The notes below the pieces were generated by a model, which was not told the DNA's origin, searched no databases, and was given only the letters and a program-made list of their open reading frames with translations. A program made the translations under genes and the position numbers. This document shows positions 5,290-6,082 of a DNA stretch of 6,082 nucleotides, piece by piece. The first letter of the stretch is position 1. Each line of letters opens with the position of its first letter. This DNA comes from Candidatus Omnitrophota bacterium. Its GTDB lineage: Bacteria > Omnitrophota > Gorgyraeia > Duberdicusellales > 4484-171. Location of the stretch: assembly GCA_028710385.1 (NCBI GenBank), contig JAQTUC010000090.1, forward strand, positions 1 to 6,082, read 5' to 3'.

Positions 5290-5811
5290 TTATTTTGAAA
5301 CAACCGGCTCAGTTATAGTAAACATCGCCTCAAGCCCTGTGGTGTTTGGTTTTGCCGTAAATTGCAGGCGGTTTATCTTAAGCAAAAGCAGAGAAGTTTC
5401 AACGTCATAGATAAATTTGGTATATGCGTCCATTTCGCCTTGCGTGCGCAGTTCTATAATAACTACTCCTTCTTTTGCCTGCGACTGCGGCCTTACGTCA
5501 ACGATTTTTACTCCGTCGGCTTTGGCAATATTCTCAAGGCTGCTCATCACAACCACCAAAGCGTCTTTTGCATCTGAAGTAAGTGTTGGGGCTTGCAGGA
5601 ACTTTTCGTATTTGCCCTGTATTTCATTTTTCTGGGTTAAAAGCGTCAGATATTTTTTAAGCCGTACCCTGTTTAAACTTATTTCCCTTGATACGGCATC
5701 GTATCTGGCTAAAACAGGCGCTATTATGAAGTTAAAAATTATGCTGAAAAGTATTATCCCCATTGTTATGCCTAATATTATCTTTTCTCTTTTTTTGAGT
5801 ATGTTCTGCAT
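5290..5811 (-). CDS. PilO/GspM-like inner-membrane alignment protein
   Basis: This 173-residue bitopic inner-membrane protein has the PilO/GspM layout. It has a short basic cytoplasmic start (MQNILKKREK), one membrane helix at about 11-30 (IILGITMGIILFSIIFNFII) and a coiled-coil-prone stretch at about 37-72. A periplasmic ferredoxin-like domain spans about 84-170, including VVVMSSLENIAKADGVKIVD (86-105) and MDAYTKFIYDVETS (127-140). PilO pairs with PilN through these domains to form the frame linking the cytoplasmic PilM ring to PilP and the secretin; GspM pairs with GspL in the same way. The gene starts one base after the stop of the PilN-like gene, which fits the usual pilN-pilO order. Sequence conservation in this family is low, so the call rests on architecture and position. 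GspM and PilO cannot be separated here. Confidence 0.8.
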   Translation of the reverse strand: MQNILKKREKIILGITMGIILFSIIFNFIIAPVLARYDAVSREISLNRVRLKKYLTLLTQKNEIQGKYEKFLQAPTLTSDAKDALVVVMSSLENIAKADGVKIVDVRPQSQAKEGVVIIELRTQGEMDAYTKFIYDVETSLLLLKINRLQFTAKPNTTGLEAMFTITEPVVSK

Positions 5812-5812
5812 A

Positions 5813-6082
5813 TTATTTTTTCTTAAGGCAGACTATTTCAAAATCTATAATTTCTCCTGTCTGAGTTTTCTTTTTTGTTGCATACCTTAATTTGGATGTA
5901 AAATTACCAAATACCTTTGACTTCTCAAGCGCTGAAACAAGCTCAAGCACATAATTTAACTCCGGTGTTTGGCCGCGCAAAGCAATCTGCTTGTCATTCT
6001 CATATACGAAACTGCTCAGATAGATATCTTTTGGCGCAACCCGATAAAGTTCATAAAGCGCATCCAGCACCTGAAGCCTGTA
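5813..6082 (-). CDS. PilN/GspL-like protein, C-terminal part (runs off right edge)
   Basis: The last 89 codons of a protein that continues beyond base 6082; the frame is open to the edge, so the GTG at 6070 is not needed as a start. The visible part reads as the periplasmic ferredoxin-like domain of PilN/GspL-C. It includes VAPKDIYLSSFVYENDKQIA, then ALRGQTPELNYVLELVSALE, then a strand ending FEIVCLKKK. Residue spacing of the type 'G.t..l..v..fv..Le.s..F' is typical of this family. The membrane helix and cytoplasmic part are outside the window. The family is weakly conserved; the call leans on the directly following PilO-like gene and on the secretin further along. Confidence 0.7.
   Translation of the reverse strand, partial: YRLQVLDALYELYRVAPKDIYLSSFVYENDKQIALRGQTPELNYVLELVSALEKSKVFGNFTSKLRYATKKKTQTGEIIDFEIVCLKKK

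Noticed and set aside
5417..5890. 157-codon plus-strand open frame
   Set aside because: It is antisense to the PilO-like and PilN-like genes, and its hydrophobic stretch mirrors their codons. No family signature was seen.

Overview
The window looks like part of the chromosome of a Gram-negative (two-membrane), moderately AT-rich bacterium. An outer-membrane secretin and its inner-membrane partners imply two membranes. The combination of a pilMNOPQ-like order with a PDZ-less GspC/PilP-like protein and many palindromic intergenic repeats is reminiscent of uncultivated phyla such as Omnitrophota or Elusimicrobiota. That placement is a weak inference and rests on no search. All recognisable genes lie on the minus strand, so transcription runs from the right edge to the left.

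Right part (6082 to about 1515) is one tightly packed gene string. It holds the C-terminal end of a PilN/GspL-like protein (cut by the window edge), a PilO/GspM-like protein, a small single-domain MerR-type DNA-binding protein, an ExeA/GspA-type AAA+ ATPase, a GspC/PilP-like inner-membrane protein, and a PilQ/GspD secretin. Gaps are 1 and 6 bases or short overlaps (14 and 11 bases), except before the secretin, where about 195 bases hold a row of inverted repeats. Together these genes would build the alignment platform and outer-membrane gate of a type IV pilus or type II secretion machine. The window has no motor ATPase (PilB/GspE), platform protein (PilC/GspF) or pilins, so it cannot tell those two machines apart. 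The secretin carries an extra C-terminal domain that reads like a TonB/TolA C-terminal domain; this is the most unusual feature here.

Left part (1371 to 1) holds two tandem genes of the galactose-1-phosphate uridylyltransferase (GalT) family. They are separated from the secretin by a 143-base gap with a good sigma-70-type promoter and a small hairpin. The upstream copy is complete and keeps the expected zinc ligands. However, the catalytic HPH motif reads HAR, so the family's nucleophilic histidine is replaced by arginine. The downstream copy is more canonical in its visible N-terminal third but runs off the left edge before its active site. An 88-base gap with a heptamer tandem repeat lies between them.

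No tRNA, rRNA, CRISPR array or transposase gene was seen. The plus-strand open frames all lie over stronger minus-strand genes and are treated as shadows.
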